Assembly (NCBI GenBank): GCA_021819085.1
Contig: JAKASJ010000007.1
Span: forward strand, 1-64,000
Source: Pseudomonadota bacterium
GTDB taxonomy: Bacteria; Pseudomonadota; Gammaproteobacteria; Acidiferrobacterales; UBA6901
DNA: 64,000 nt
Direction: 5' to 3'
The notes beneath the pieces were generated by a model. The model was not told the origin of the DNA. It saw only the letters and a list, made by a program, of their open reading frames with translations, and made no database searches. The position numbers were made by a program, and so were the translations under genes. This document shows positions 1-7,812 of the stretch, in pieces. How positions within the stretch are numbered: position 1 is the first letter of the stretch; each line of letters begins with the position of its first letter.

Positions 1-403
1 ACGCGGTTTTTCAACGTCGGCCTTATCAAAGGCGAAGCACTTCAATGCGTTACGACCAGCCAAAATCAACGAACGGAGTTGATAGGGAGGCGAATAGCGA
101 AAGATGGGCTAACCAGGCGGTTCTTCGTTTTTCCGCGCCTCCATCCGCTTTACGGGTATTTTCAAAAAGCGTCAGGCTGCCGATCGATCCGGAACATCGT
201 TCTGGGATGACACTTCTGGCCTGTCATGTCGAAATGGCAGATCGGCCCAGGCGCATCCGGCCGAAGCGACAAAATTCAGTTTCTTTTTCAATTAGATACG
301 ATATGGCACGGCGATTGCTTTGTTCAGCAGCTGATTGTGCCATGCGAAGGCGTGGTGTGGGCGAAATTGAAAAAAACTTTCTAGGAGCACAGAGGAGCGA
401 TCC
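1..403. other. No gene recognised upstream of the DUF3034 gene
   Basis: Open frames here are short and their translations are rich in Arg and Pro without recognisable domains. The last bases contain a GAGGAG ribosome-binding site for the gene starting at 404. The promoter of that gene should lie here, but I cannot place it. Confidence 0.4.
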
Positions 404-1261
404 ATGAAAACCCTGGTCAAAATGACGTGCATGGCGGCGATGTTGGCAGCAGGTGTCCTGGCGGCAACTGCCCGGGCGGCGGTGACGGAAGTCGAAGGTT
501 CGGGAGGCGGCGGAATCGTGCCCTGGGCGCTGCTCTCCGGAGACAATGCGCATAGCGATTTTGGCGCGGTTGCATCGTATACCTTTATCAATACTGGAAA
601 CTTCACGTTGCACAGCATCGGCGCCGCAGCAACCGTCATGCACCGCGTGGAATTTTCGGCGGCCAACTGGTATCTCGGTCTGCCCGGTGACCTGCCCGGG
701 GTCGGCACGAACTATCCGCTGGGTACCGACAACATCCAGGCAAACGTGCTGGGCATCAAGATCAAGCTACTGAGCATGACCGCGACTCTGCCGCAGATTG
801 CAGTCGGATTCCAATACAAGAATAACAATGACAAGACGCTGGTCGAAAGTCTGGGCGCTCGGCACTCGAGCGGTACCGACGGCTATGTGGCAGTGACCAA
901 GGTGTTCCCGGTCGGTGGAATGAATCTCCTGCTCGACGGCACGTTGCGGGAAACGAAGGCTAACTGGATGGGGCTGCTCGGGTTCGGCGGGCCAGGAAGC
1001 GACAGCTACAAGACCGAGTTCGAAGGCTCGGCCGGCCTGTTTCTCAATGCGCAGACCCTGGTGGGTGTCGAATATCGCGGCATGCCCAACAACCCGCTGG
1101 CGGCCGGGGCGGTGCAGGAGGACAGCAGCATCGGCGATGCCTTCCTCGCCTATTTTCCCAACAAGAATCTGAGCTTCGTTCTTGCGGCAGCCAATCTCGG
1201 GCAGATCGCGACGCTTAAGGGGCAGCACGCCCTGTATGTGCAGGTGCAGGCGGGCTTCTAA
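404..1261 (+). CDS. DUF3034-family outer-membrane beta-barrel protein
   Basis: The product is 285 residues. It opens with a signal peptide (MKTLVKM, then an Ala-rich core ending near residue 26, ARA-AVTE). The rest alternates short polar and aromatic stretches, as in a bacterial outer-membrane barrel, and ends in a C-terminal Phe (VQVQAGF), the usual signature for barrel assembly by BAM. The pattern matches the DUF3034 family of uncharacterised proteobacterial proteins. A GAGGAG site lies just upstream of the ATG. The gene stands alone, followed by about 290 bp of non-coding DNA before the sulfur cluster. Its cargo or role is unknown; a porin-like or structural role is only inference. Confidence 0.75.
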   Translation: MKTLVKMTCMAAMLAAGVLAATARAAVTEVEGSGGGGIVPWALLSGDNAHSDFGAVASYTFINTGNFTLHSIGAAATVMHRVEFSAANWYLGLPGDLPGVGTNYPLGTDNIQANVLGIKIKLLSMTATLPQIAVGFQYKNNNDKTLVESLGARHSSGTDGYVAVTKVFPVGGMNLLLDGTLRETKANWMGLLGFGGPGSDSYKTEFEGSAGLFLNAQTLVGVEYRGMPNNPLAAGAVQEDSSIGDAFLAYFPNKNLSFVLAAANLGQIATLKGQHALYVQVQAGF

Positions 1262-1553
1262 TCGCATCGCATCGTGCCGCACAGGTGCGCGTGTGGCGAC
1301 ACTCGACGGCACTTGGCGTTTTTGAATTCTCGTTTGAAGACGAGTATCGTGAATACACTGAACTCGGGCCGCGGGCGGGTCTCTAATTTCGGCAGCAGGC
1401 ATGACAGGCCGGATCGCCCTGGGAAGCGCAGGGAAGGCGCTTCCCGGAGTTGTGCACAAACCAGTCCAAGAGTAACCGCTGTGTCCTCCGGGTCCGCGCT
1501 GCAGGCGTGTGCCGCTTTGCGCTGACCGGCGGCGGTCGTCAGGAGATAACGTA

Positions 1554-1946
1554 ATGGGAACAGAACGAATCAGCATCATCCTGGTTTCGGAAGATCGAGA
1601 GGATCTTCAGATGGCGGGCATGATCGCGTCGGTGGGTGCGGTGAGCGGAAACGAGGTGACGGTTCTCGTTTCCATGAATGCCCTGAAATACTTTCTTAAG
1701 GGCGCCGATGACAAGGCGCCGGCAGCCGGGCAGATGGGCGAGATGCTGGAGCGCAAGAAGGCGCCGTCGTTCAAAACCCTTTTCGAGCAGGCGGCGGAAC
1801 TGGGCGATGCCAGGATCCATCCCTGTTCGATGGCCATGGACGTTCTTGGCGTCGAATGGCGCGACCTCGAAACTTTCATGAAGGAACCCCTGGGTCTAAC
1901 GAAATTCCTGGACGATGCCAAGGGAGGCCAGGTCTGGTCTTTCTAG
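1554..1946 (+). CDS. DsrE-family sulfur-relay protein
   Basis: The 130-residue product has the DsrE-like alpha/beta fold pattern: an N-terminal strand (RISIILVS), a Gly/Val-rich middle, and one cysteine at residue 91 in the arrangement C-x-M-x-M-x3-G. In DsrE proteins that Cys carries persulfide sulfur. The ATG is preceded by AGGAG at 1541-1545, which favours it over upstream in-frame codons. It lies 26 bp before a tusA-like gene and close to a sulfide:quinone-reductase-like gene, so a role in cytoplasmic sulfur transfer during sulfide or thiosulfate oxidation is likely. Which DsrE subfamily it belongs to cannot be settled by eye. Confidence 0.8.
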   Translation: MGTERISIILVSEDREDLQMAGMIASVGAVSGNEVTVLVSMNALKYFLKGADDKAPAAGQMGEMLERKKAPSFKTLFEQAAELGDARIHPCSMAMDVLGVEWRDLETFMKEPLGLTKFLDDAKGGQVWSF

Positions 1947-1972
1947 TGGAACCTTATACTGCGAGGGTCGTA

Positions 1973-2206
1973 ATGATGGGCGAGAAAAGAAAGATAGATG
2001 CACGCGGCAGCTTTTGCCCCGGACCGCTGATGGAGCTGATTGCCGGGATGAAAGCGGCCAATGTGGGTGATGAACTGGAAGTGCTTTCCACCGACAAGGG
2101 CTCGGCCGCGGATATTCCGGAGTGGGTGAAAAAGGTCGGACACGAGATTCTTGCCACCACCGAAGAGAACGGCGTCTGGCATATCACCGTGCGTAAGGCG
2201 AAATGA
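1973..2206 (+). CDS. tusA: TusA-family sulfurtransferase
   Basis: This 77-residue protein has the TusA signature: a short strand, then CPGPLMEL with the reactive Cys at residue 15, then two further helix-strand units. TusA proteins accept persulfide and pass it to partners such as DsrE or DsrEFH; in sulfur oxidisers they handle oxidative sulfur flow. Two adjacent ATGs (1973 and 1976) follow a GAGGG at 1963-1967, so the exact start could be one codon later. It sits between a dsrE-like gene and a sulfide:quinone-reductase-like gene on the same strand and is probably co-transcribed with dsrE. Confidence 0.9.
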   Translation: MMGEKRKIDARGSFCPGPLMELIAGMKAANVGDELEVLSTDKGSAADIPEWVKKVGHEILATTEENGVWHITVRKAK

Positions 2207-2279
2207 GGTGCCGAATAGCCGATTAACAAGAACGTTAGAACGTTTTAACTGTCTAGAACTTAAGAACTAGGAGGCTGCC

Positions 2280-3413
2280 ATGAAGATAGTCATCGTAGGT
2301 GGGGGCATGGGCGGAACCATTCTCGGAAATAACCTTGCGCGCCGCCTGCACCGCGAGCTCAAGACCGGAAAGGCCCGCATCACCATGCTTTCAGCATCCG
2401 ACAAGCACATGTACCAGCCCGGATTGTTGTATGTCGCCGTCGGCAGCATGATGCCCGATGAGCTTTACCGTGATCAGGCAAGCCTGCTCGAGCCGGGAAT
2501 CGGCTTTCACGTGGACCCGGTTGAGACCTTCATGCTCGACAAGCGCCAGGTCAAGACCAAAAGCGGCGCCGTCCACGACTATGACATCCTCGTGATCGCA
2601 ACCGGATCGCGGGCCATCATGCAGGGAATTCCCGGTCTGGCGGAAAATGCCGAGACGTTCTACACGGAGGAGACTGCAGTCAAGATGCTGAAGCGGCTGC
2701 GGGAATTCCAGGGAGGCCGGGTGGTGATCACTGTCGGTGTACCGCACAAATGCCCGATGGCGCCGCTGGAGATCACCTTCATGCTGCACGATTTCTTCAA
2801 GGAACGCGGCATGCGCGACAAGGTGCAATTGCATTACACCTATCCTATCGGCCGGGTACACAGCCTGGAGAACGTCGCCAAGTGGGCGGCCCCGGAATTC
2901 GATCGTCTGGGCATCACCTACGAGACGCTTTTCAACATGAAGGAGGTGGATGGCAAGAACAAGGTGCTGAAGAGCGAAGAGGGGTCGTCAACCAAGTTCG
3001 ACCTGCTCGTCGCGATTCCGGCACACAAAGGCATGGAGGTCGTCGAGAAAAACGGACTCGGCCAGAACGGGTGGATTCCCACCAACCGTACGCGGCTCAA
3101 CATGGAAGGGCAGGAGAACGTTTTCGTACTCGGAGATACCACGAATCTCCCGATCAGCAAGGCCGGATCGACGGCGCATTTCGAGGCCGAGACCCTGGGC
3201 GAGAACATCGCCGCCATGGTCAAGGTCGGTTCCGCGGTGCGCGATTACGACGGCAAGGTGTTCTGCTTCATCGAAGCCGGAAAGGACCGGGCGACCTATG
3301 CGATGTTCAACTACACCACGCCTCCTGATCCCAAGGAGCCCACGCGCGCGGTGCACTGGTTCAAGGTAGCCTACAACAAGCTGTACTGGGCTTCCGCCCG
3401 CGGTCTGCTGTGA
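2280..3413 (+). CDS. Sulfide:quinone oxidoreductase-like FAD-dependent enzyme
   Basis: The 377-residue protein begins with a dinucleotide-binding motif (VIVGGGMGG, residues 4-12). It has a second pyridine-oxidoreductase-type ATG motif (VIATGS, 105-110) and a C-terminal FAD-contacting GDTTNLP (285-291). Cys158 in VPHKCP and Cys329 in VFCFIEAG correspond in position to the two redox-active cysteines of sulfide:quinone reductase; a third cysteine found in some SQRs is absent. Such enzymes oxidise sulfide at the inner face of the membrane and reduce quinone. AGGAGG precedes the ATG. The downstream DUF1641 gene and the upstream tusA/dsrE genes fit an SQR role, but a related sulfur flavoenzyme is possible. 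Confidence 0.82.
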   Translation: MKIVIVGGGMGGTILGNNLARRLHRELKTGKARITMLSASDKHMYQPGLLYVAVGSMMPDELYRDQASLLEPGIGFHVDPVETFMLDKRQVKTKSGAVHDYDILVIATGSRAIMQGIPGLAENAETFYTEETAVKMLKRLREFQGGRVVITVGVPHKCPMAPLEITFMLHDFFKERGMRDKVQLHYTYPIGRVHSLENVAKWAAPEFDRLGITYETLFNMKEVDGKNKVLKSEEGSSTKFDLLVAIPAHKGMEVVEKNGLGQNGWIPTNRTRLNMEGQENVFVLGDTTNLPISKAGSTAHFEAETLGENIAAMVKVGSAVRDYDGKVFCFIEAGKDRATYAMFNYTTPPDPKEPTRAVHWFKVAYNKLYWASARGLL

Positions 3414-3426
3414 TCGGAGGCGTCCA

Positions 3427-4221
3427 ATGGAAAATCATGCGGAGCGCATCATGAAAAACGGTAGCGAGCTGGAACGTGTCGTGCAGGCGGCCCAGGACTC
3501 GCTGACTGACGACATGGTCTCACGGATCGCGGCGACGGCGACCGGCGCGATGGATATTCTGGACCGCGTCAACCGCACCGGCCTGGCGGACGCCATCCCG
3601 GCGCTGGCCCAGCTGGTGCAGAACGGAGACATCGAGCGCATCACTCACCTCGCGCGGCTTGTCGGATCGGCCCAGGACGCGATGACCGATGACATGGTGG
3701 GGCGGCTGTCACAGACTGTTGCCAGCGGGCTCGACCTGATGGACCAGGTGGGACGCGCGGGCTTCGAGCGCGCGATTCCCGTTCTGTCGCGCCTGGTCTC
3801 CGATGGTGATCTCGAGCGCATCGTGCAGCTGGCACGGCTTGTGAGCTCGGCCCAGGACGCCATGACCGACGACATGATCGGGCGGCTTGCCGAGACCGTC
3901 GGCGAGGGGCTGTCGCTGCTCGACCGACTCAATCGTGCCGGCGCCGGACAGCTGATCGGCGTGCTGGAGCAGATGCACACGAGCGGGGCGCTCGAGCGTA
4001 TTGCTGCCATCCTTCCGAGTCTCATGGGGCGGCTGGAGCGTCTGAACACGATGCTGGAGGCGGTGGAACATTCGGCCGAGGCGCTGGCGAAGGAAACGCC
4101 CGCATCCGGGGGGCTTGGTGGCGCGTGGCGTCTTTTCGGCAACCGCGAGAATCAGGAGGTCATGCGCTTCCTGTTCGGCATCGGCAGGGAGCTGCGCGGT
4201 ACGTTCGCTCAAAAAAAATAG
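3427..4221 (+). CDS. DUF1641 protein with 60-residue internal repeats
   Basis: The product is 264 residues, all-helical in appearance, with no signal peptide or membrane segment. A motif AQDxxTDDM recurs at residues 22-30, 82-90 and 142-150, giving a strict 60-residue period. Each repeat carries LARLV- and LDxxNRxG-like helices. DUF1641 proteins are usually encoded next to SQR-like enzymes or formate dehydrogenases. This one starts 13 bp after the SQR-like gene with a GGAGG site, so the two are surely co-transcribed. A partner or chaperone role for the flavoenzyme is inference. A C-terminal segment (190-264) departs from the repeat. Confidence 0.8.
   Translation: MENHAERIMKNGSELERVVQAAQDSLTDDMVSRIAATATGAMDILDRVNRTGLADAIPALAQLVQNGDIERITHLARLVGSAQDAMTDDMVGRLSQTVASGLDLMDQVGRAGFERAIPVLSRLVSDGDLERIVQLARLVSSAQDAMTDDMIGRLAETVGEGLSLLDRLNRAGAGQLIGVLEQMHTSGALERIAAILPSLMGRLERLNTMLEAVEHSAEALAKETPASGGLGGAWRLFGNRENQEVMRFLFGIGRELRGTFAQKK
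3490..4029 (+). repeat. Three tandem 180-bp coding repeats in the DUF1641 gene
   Basis: Units 3490-3669, 3670-3849 and 3850-4029 each begin by encoding AQD-[SA]-[LM]-TDDM. Units 2 and 3 are close to identical at the DNA level around their starts; unit 3 diverges in its second half. The exact 60-codon period implies tandem duplication of a helical hairpin module. Confidence 0.75.
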
Positions 4222-4272
4222 CGCCGGTGCGGCGTACCTGCCGCGCCGCGCCCGGCGCGGCGGGGGGGATTC

Positions 4273-4758
4273 ATGCCGTCATTTGATGTGGTTTCGCAGG
4301 TGGCGATGCAGGAGGTTCGCAACGCGGTCGACCAGACCAACCGTGAAATCGGTAACCGGTTCGATTTCAAAGGATCGGATGCGCGTGTGGAGCTGGCCGA
4401 ATCGCGTCTGACGCTGTTCGCTGACGATGAATTCCGGCTCAAGCAGCTCAAGGACATTCTTCTGCCGCGACTGGTAAAGCGCCAGATCGACCTCGGGTGC
4501 CTCGACGAAGGCAAGATCGAGCCTGCCGCAGGGGGCAAGGCGCGCCAGGAAATCCGGGTGCGCGAAGGTATAGACACCGAGCTCGCGCGCAAGATCACAA
4601 AAATCATCAAGGAATCGCGCCTCAAGGTCCAGGCGGCGATTCAGGCCGATCAGGTGCGTGTGACGGGCAAGCAGCGCGACGATCTGCAGGCGGTGATTTT
4701 GCTGTTGCGGGCGCAGAAGCTGGGACTGCCCCTGCAGTTCGTCAATTTCAGAGATTAG
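4273..4758 (+). CDS. yajQ: YajQ-family nucleotide/cyclic-di-GMP-binding protein
   Basis: The 161-residue product starts MPSFDVVSQVAMQEV and contains NREIGNRFDFKGSDA and FVNFRD at its end, which is the full-length YajQ (DUF520) pattern. Members bind nucleotides; several bind cyclic di-GMP and act as co-regulators or stress factors. The gene lies 51 bp after the DUF1641 gene across a GC-rich spacer and is followed by a stem-loop at 4798-4822. Function in this organism is unproven, but the window is unusually rich in cyclic-di-GMP enzymes, which makes the binding role plausible. Confidence 0.9.
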   Translation: MPSFDVVSQVAMQEVRNAVDQTNREIGNRFDFKGSDARVELAESRLTLFADDEFRLKQLKDILLPRLVKRQIDLGCLDEGKIEPAAGGKARQEIRVREGIDTELARKITKIIKESRLKVQAAIQADQVRVTGKQRDDLQAVILLLRAQKLGLPLQFVNFRD

Positions 4759-4797
4759 CACCGCTGGCCGTGGTTCCTCGCCGCTCGACATCGTAGC

Positions 4798-4822
4798 AAC
4801 GCCGGCTTCCAGTGCCGGCGTT
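4798..4822 (+). terminator. Stem-loop downstream of yajQ
   Basis: A perfect 9-bp stem, AACGCCGGC pairing with GCCGGCGTT around a 7-base loop, lies 40 bp after the yajQ stop. It is GC-rich, but no clear T-run follows, so it may be a weak or Rho-assisted terminator. Confidence 0.5.
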
Positions 4823-5014
4823 ACCCGAAGTACCCTATTTCAGCTATCCTTAGAACCAGAAAATATGGCCGGTTGCCCGGGAGCCATGACCGCATTCGTG
4901 AAAAAGCCATCCCCGTCGACGCTGTCACCCAACCTTGGGCCGCCGCGTGGTTCATCGAGATGCCGGCTGCCAGTCGGTGCCGTTCCGGCCGTGGGCCCGG
5001 GCTAGGCGGGCACG

Positions 5015-6166
5015 GTGGCCTCGCCGGGCGACAAGGAGCTTGCCGAACTGCGTCGCAGTTTGTCGCGATCGCACCGCCACATGGAGGCGCAGGTGCGTCA
5101 CAACGAGCGCATCTGGGCCGGTTTCCGTCAGATCGAAATCCAGATGATCGGCGCGCAGTCGCTGGGTGAGCTGGTGGAGACGCTTGTCAGCCGGATCCCG
5201 GAATTGTTTCTGGCGGTTGACTGCGTCAGCCTGGTCTGCGTGGATCCGGAATACGAACTGTCGCGTCTGATGGCCGCCTACCCGAAGAGCCAGATAGGTC
5301 GCTATTTCATTCCGGTCGATCGCGAATGGCTGGACACGCTGGTTTCCGTAACCGGCAGGCCCCGCTTGGGACCGTGCGATGCCCAATTGCAGGCCCGCAT
5401 GTTCTCGAGCTGCGGTGTGCGCCTCAATTCCTGCGCAATCGCGCCGCTCACGCTGCACGGCGCCCTCATCGGTTGCCTCAATCAGGGAAGCCGCGACGCC
5501 GGCCATTTCAGCGCAGATTCAGCCACGGACCTGCTCGAGCATCTGGCCGCGGTCACCGCCATGTGCATCGACAACGTCGTCAACCACGAACGCCTCAAGC
5601 GCGACGGACTGACCGATGCGCTTACCGGAGTTGCCAACCGGCGGTTCTTCGAACGACGCCTGCATGAAGAGCTCGTTCTGAGGCACAGACGCCGCAACTC
5701 GATTGCACTGCTGCTGGCGGACCTGGACCACTTCAAGGATTTGAATGATCGCTACGGTCACCAAGTGGGGGATGACGCGCTGAGGCAGGTGGCCCGCGCG
5801 CTGAGTGAAGGGTTGCGGGCCAGTGATGTGCTCGTACGCTATGGGGGCGAGGAGTTCGCTCTGCTGTTGCCGGATACCGGTCTGGAAAAGGCGCTGGAGA
5901 TTGCCCAGCGCCTGCGTGCGCAGGTAGCCGGTCTTGCCCTGGACGGCATGGGCAGCGAGGTCGCCGCGGTGACCGTGTCCATCGGCGTCTCCTGTCTCTG
6001 GCCTGAGGGCGGTTTCGCGCCGAAGACGGACGGCGACGCCGGAACATGGCTGTTGCGCCAAGCAGACGATGCGCTGTACCGCGCCAAGGCTGCGGGACGG
6101 AACCAGGTTGTTGCAGCGGAGCGGCCGCGGGCTGGCAGGCGAAGCCCCGATTCCAAAAAGCATTGA
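5015..6166 (+). CDS. Diguanylate cyclase with N-terminal DUF484/GAF-like sensor domain
   Basis: The 383-residue product starts at a GTG. A coiled-coil start (residues 5-45) leads into a DUF484/GAF-like sensory domain (about 50-190) and a GGDEF domain (about 195-370). The active motif is intact: YGGEEF, with DLDHFKDLND and ANRR preceding it, so diguanylate cyclase activity is expected. No classic RxxD inhibitory site is obvious immediately upstream of GGEEF. There is no membrane segment, so it should be cytosolic. The start is uncertain because no strong ribosome-binding site is visible. It lies near yajQ and upstream of the CsrB/RsmZ-like RNA described at 6640. Confidence 0.88.
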   Translation: MASPGDKELAELRRSLSRSHRHMEAQVRHNERIWAGFRQIEIQMIGAQSLGELVETLVSRIPELFLAVDCVSLVCVDPEYELSRLMAAYPKSQIGRYFIPVDREWLDTLVSVTGRPRLGPCDAQLQARMFSSCGVRLNSCAIAPLTLHGALIGCLNQGSRDAGHFSADSATDLLEHLAAVTAMCIDNVVNHERLKRDGLTDALTGVANRRFFERRLHEELVLRHRRRNSIALLLADLDHFKDLNDRYGHQVGDDALRQVARALSEGLRASDVLVRYGGEEFALLLPDTGLEKALEIAQRLRAQVAGLALDGMGSEVAAVTVSIGVSCLWPEGGFAPKTDGDAGTWLLRQADDALYRAKAAGRNQVVAAERPRAGRRSPDSKKH

Positions 6167-6639
6167 TGCGGAAACGCCGGGCGGGGGGTCGCTATCCTTG
6201 CTGGGCCCCGGCTTGGCCTTGTTCTCGGCAAAGAACTCGTGGGACAGCGGGGTCTTTCAGGGAGGACACCGGTCTGCCGCGCAGAAGCCGTTTCAGTCGC
6301 AACGCAAGGAGTTTCCTGCTGCCGCGGGAAGCCTGTTGGGGGTACCCCTGCCGGCTGCGGCCAGCCGGGGGAGCACGGTGCGCCTCAGCGACAGCAGACC
6401 TTTTTTAACGGTTCGAGATCCGCAGGTGACCGGCCAGACAGGTCAGAGAACGGGCCGGCCCATGTGGACGGGTTCGTTGCGGAAAGCCGGTGCCCTCCCG
6501 GCGCGCAGCCGCGAATGTCCATGATCGCCGCAAGCCGCTATTATTTGGAGGTAGGCGGGGAAATCAGATTTATTCATTTTTTTGACAGGTTAAAATATTC
6601 ATAAGTCATTGTTTCATATAAAATAAACTATAACTATGA
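6167..6639. other. Non-coding stretch ahead of the putative small RNA
   Basis: The translations across this stretch look random. Base composition falls sharply after 6540 to an AT-rich segment containing TTGACA at 6582-6587 and TATAAA/TATAAC elements at 6617-6634, which is likely the promoter region of the downstream RNA. I cannot assign a single well-spaced -35/-10 pair. Confidence 0.5.
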
Positions 6640-6833
6640 ACCTTCATCAATGGAGTTTCCCTTGCTTTTTCACCGGCAAGGATTATAGTTGTTCCATACG
6701 GTAAGGAAACTGTAGCCAAGGAAAGTGAGGCGACACTGGAGGTCTTCTGTACAAGGATGACTCCGGTGCATGGAAGCACCGGAAAGTAGTGATCCATACC
6801 CCGCAGGCGGCCGAAAGGCCGCCTCTTTTTTTT
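6640..6833 (+). ncRNA. Putative CsrB/RsmZ-type CsrA-sequestering small RNA
   Basis: This intergenic stretch carries eight GGA motifs, several displayed in hairpin loops. TACGGT/ACTGTA (6697-6702 with 6709-6714) exposes AAGGAA. The stem at 6735-6744 with 6759-6767 exposes AAGGAT. CCGGTGC/GCACCGG (6763-6769 with 6776-6782) exposes ATGGAA and shares bases with the previous stem. Another AAGGA lies between GCC at 6715 and GGC at 6729. The region ends in a strong intrinsic terminator. This is the architecture of RNAs that titrate the translational repressor CsrA/RsmA. The 5' end is a guess, placed just after the AT-rich promoter-like segment. I saw no clear GacA-type upstream palindrome. No convincing reading frame covers it. 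Confidence 0.7.
6805..6833 (+). terminator. Strong Rho-independent terminator
   Basis: AGGCGGCC and GGCCGCCT form a perfect 8-bp GC-rich stem closed by a GAAA tetraloop, followed at once by C and eight T residues. It closes the putative small RNA on the plus strand. Confidence 0.92.
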
Positions 6834-7194
6834 GCCTCGCCAGGAATCACCCGGATTAAAAACAGGATCGCAGGACTGGCGTTCCGGAACGGCTGTGGCC
6901 ATCGCCACTCCGGGGCTGGGGGCGGGCACGGACACGGCGTGCCTGTGGGATGTGCGGGGATCCTCAGCGGCCCCGGCTCCGCAGCCGGCCGGTGACCGAA
7001 GCGGCGGGCGGAGGGTGCCCCACCGAGGTAGTCCGCGAAGGGTCTGCCCGACGCGACATGCCGCGGTATCTTTACGACCGCGGCGATCCCGGTTTTCCGC
7101 AATCCCGTGCAGCCGGACGTCCGATGTGATGTGGATCAGGAGGTTTGTCCGGATCCGGCAACACGGTCCGGCCGGAGCAGATTACCGCGGCGGA
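6834..7194. other. No gene recognised between the RNA terminator and fdxA
   Basis: The stretch is GC-rich. Frames crossing it lack recognisable domains on both strands, and no further hairpin with a T-run was found. It is the 3' flank of fdxA. Confidence 0.4.
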
Positions 7195-7518
7195 TCAACG
7201 TTCCAGGTACTTGAGTTTGCCGGGGACTTCGTCCCATTCCTTGGCGTCGGGCGGCTCCGGCTTCTTCTCGGTCAGAACCGGCCACTTGCGGGCCAGATCC
7301 GCATTGATCGCCGTGAATTGTTCCTGATCCGGCGGCAGGTCGTCCTCAGCGAAAATCGCATTGACCGGACATTCAGGCACGCAAAGCGTGCAGTCTATGC
7401 ATTCGTCGGGGTCGATGACGAGGAAGTTGGGACCTTCATGAAAGCAATCGACCGGACACACCTCGACACAGTCGGTATATTTGCATTTGATGCAGTTTTC
7501 GGTGACCACATAGGTCAT
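7195..7518 (-). CDS. fdxA: 7Fe ferredoxin (3Fe-4S plus 4Fe-4S)
   Basis: The 107-residue protein opens [17 protein letters not shown], followed by VEVCPVDC and [12 protein letters not shown]. This is the cysteine pattern of Azotobacter-type ferredoxin I, with one 3Fe-4S and one 4Fe-4S cluster. The C-terminal extension ending GKLKYLER is typical of FdxA. The ATG at 7518 is chosen because similarity starts there; the upstream in-frame extension is low-complexity. It is a cytosolic low-potential electron carrier, and its partner is unknown. It is transcribed away from the next gene, with about 290 bp between them. Confidence 0.95.
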   Translation of the reverse strand: MTYVVTENCIKCKYTDCVEVCPVDCFHEGPNFLVIDPDECIDCTLCVPECPVNAIFAEDDLPPDQEQFTAINADLARKWPVLTEKKPEPPDAKEWDEVPGKLKYLER

Positions 7519-7812
7519 TGCTCGTCTCTCCCGCAAATCGTTTCGGTGCGGCCGTCCCACCGTGTTTCGACTTGGAAAATCAGGGCCGGCGCCGCCGCCT
7601 GATGATACACGTTCCGCGGCGCGTATTGGAACCGCTCGGCCGCACCGGGTGCGTCTGGATGGCATCGGTTCGGCAGCATGCTCCGGGGCTTGGCGTCGCC
7701 TCCGACTGCCAGCGTCATTGCGGATGGATGGGCAGACTAGGAACTGGGCCGCTCCTGAGTTAGATTAGTACCGTTGCCTATACGGGTGTTGACACCGTTT
7801 CGGAGCCCGCAC

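Noticed and set aside
6606-6935. A minus-strand frame covering the hairpin-rich region
   Set aside because: It runs antisense through a perfect terminator and several stems; the translation has no domain, so RNA is the better explanation.
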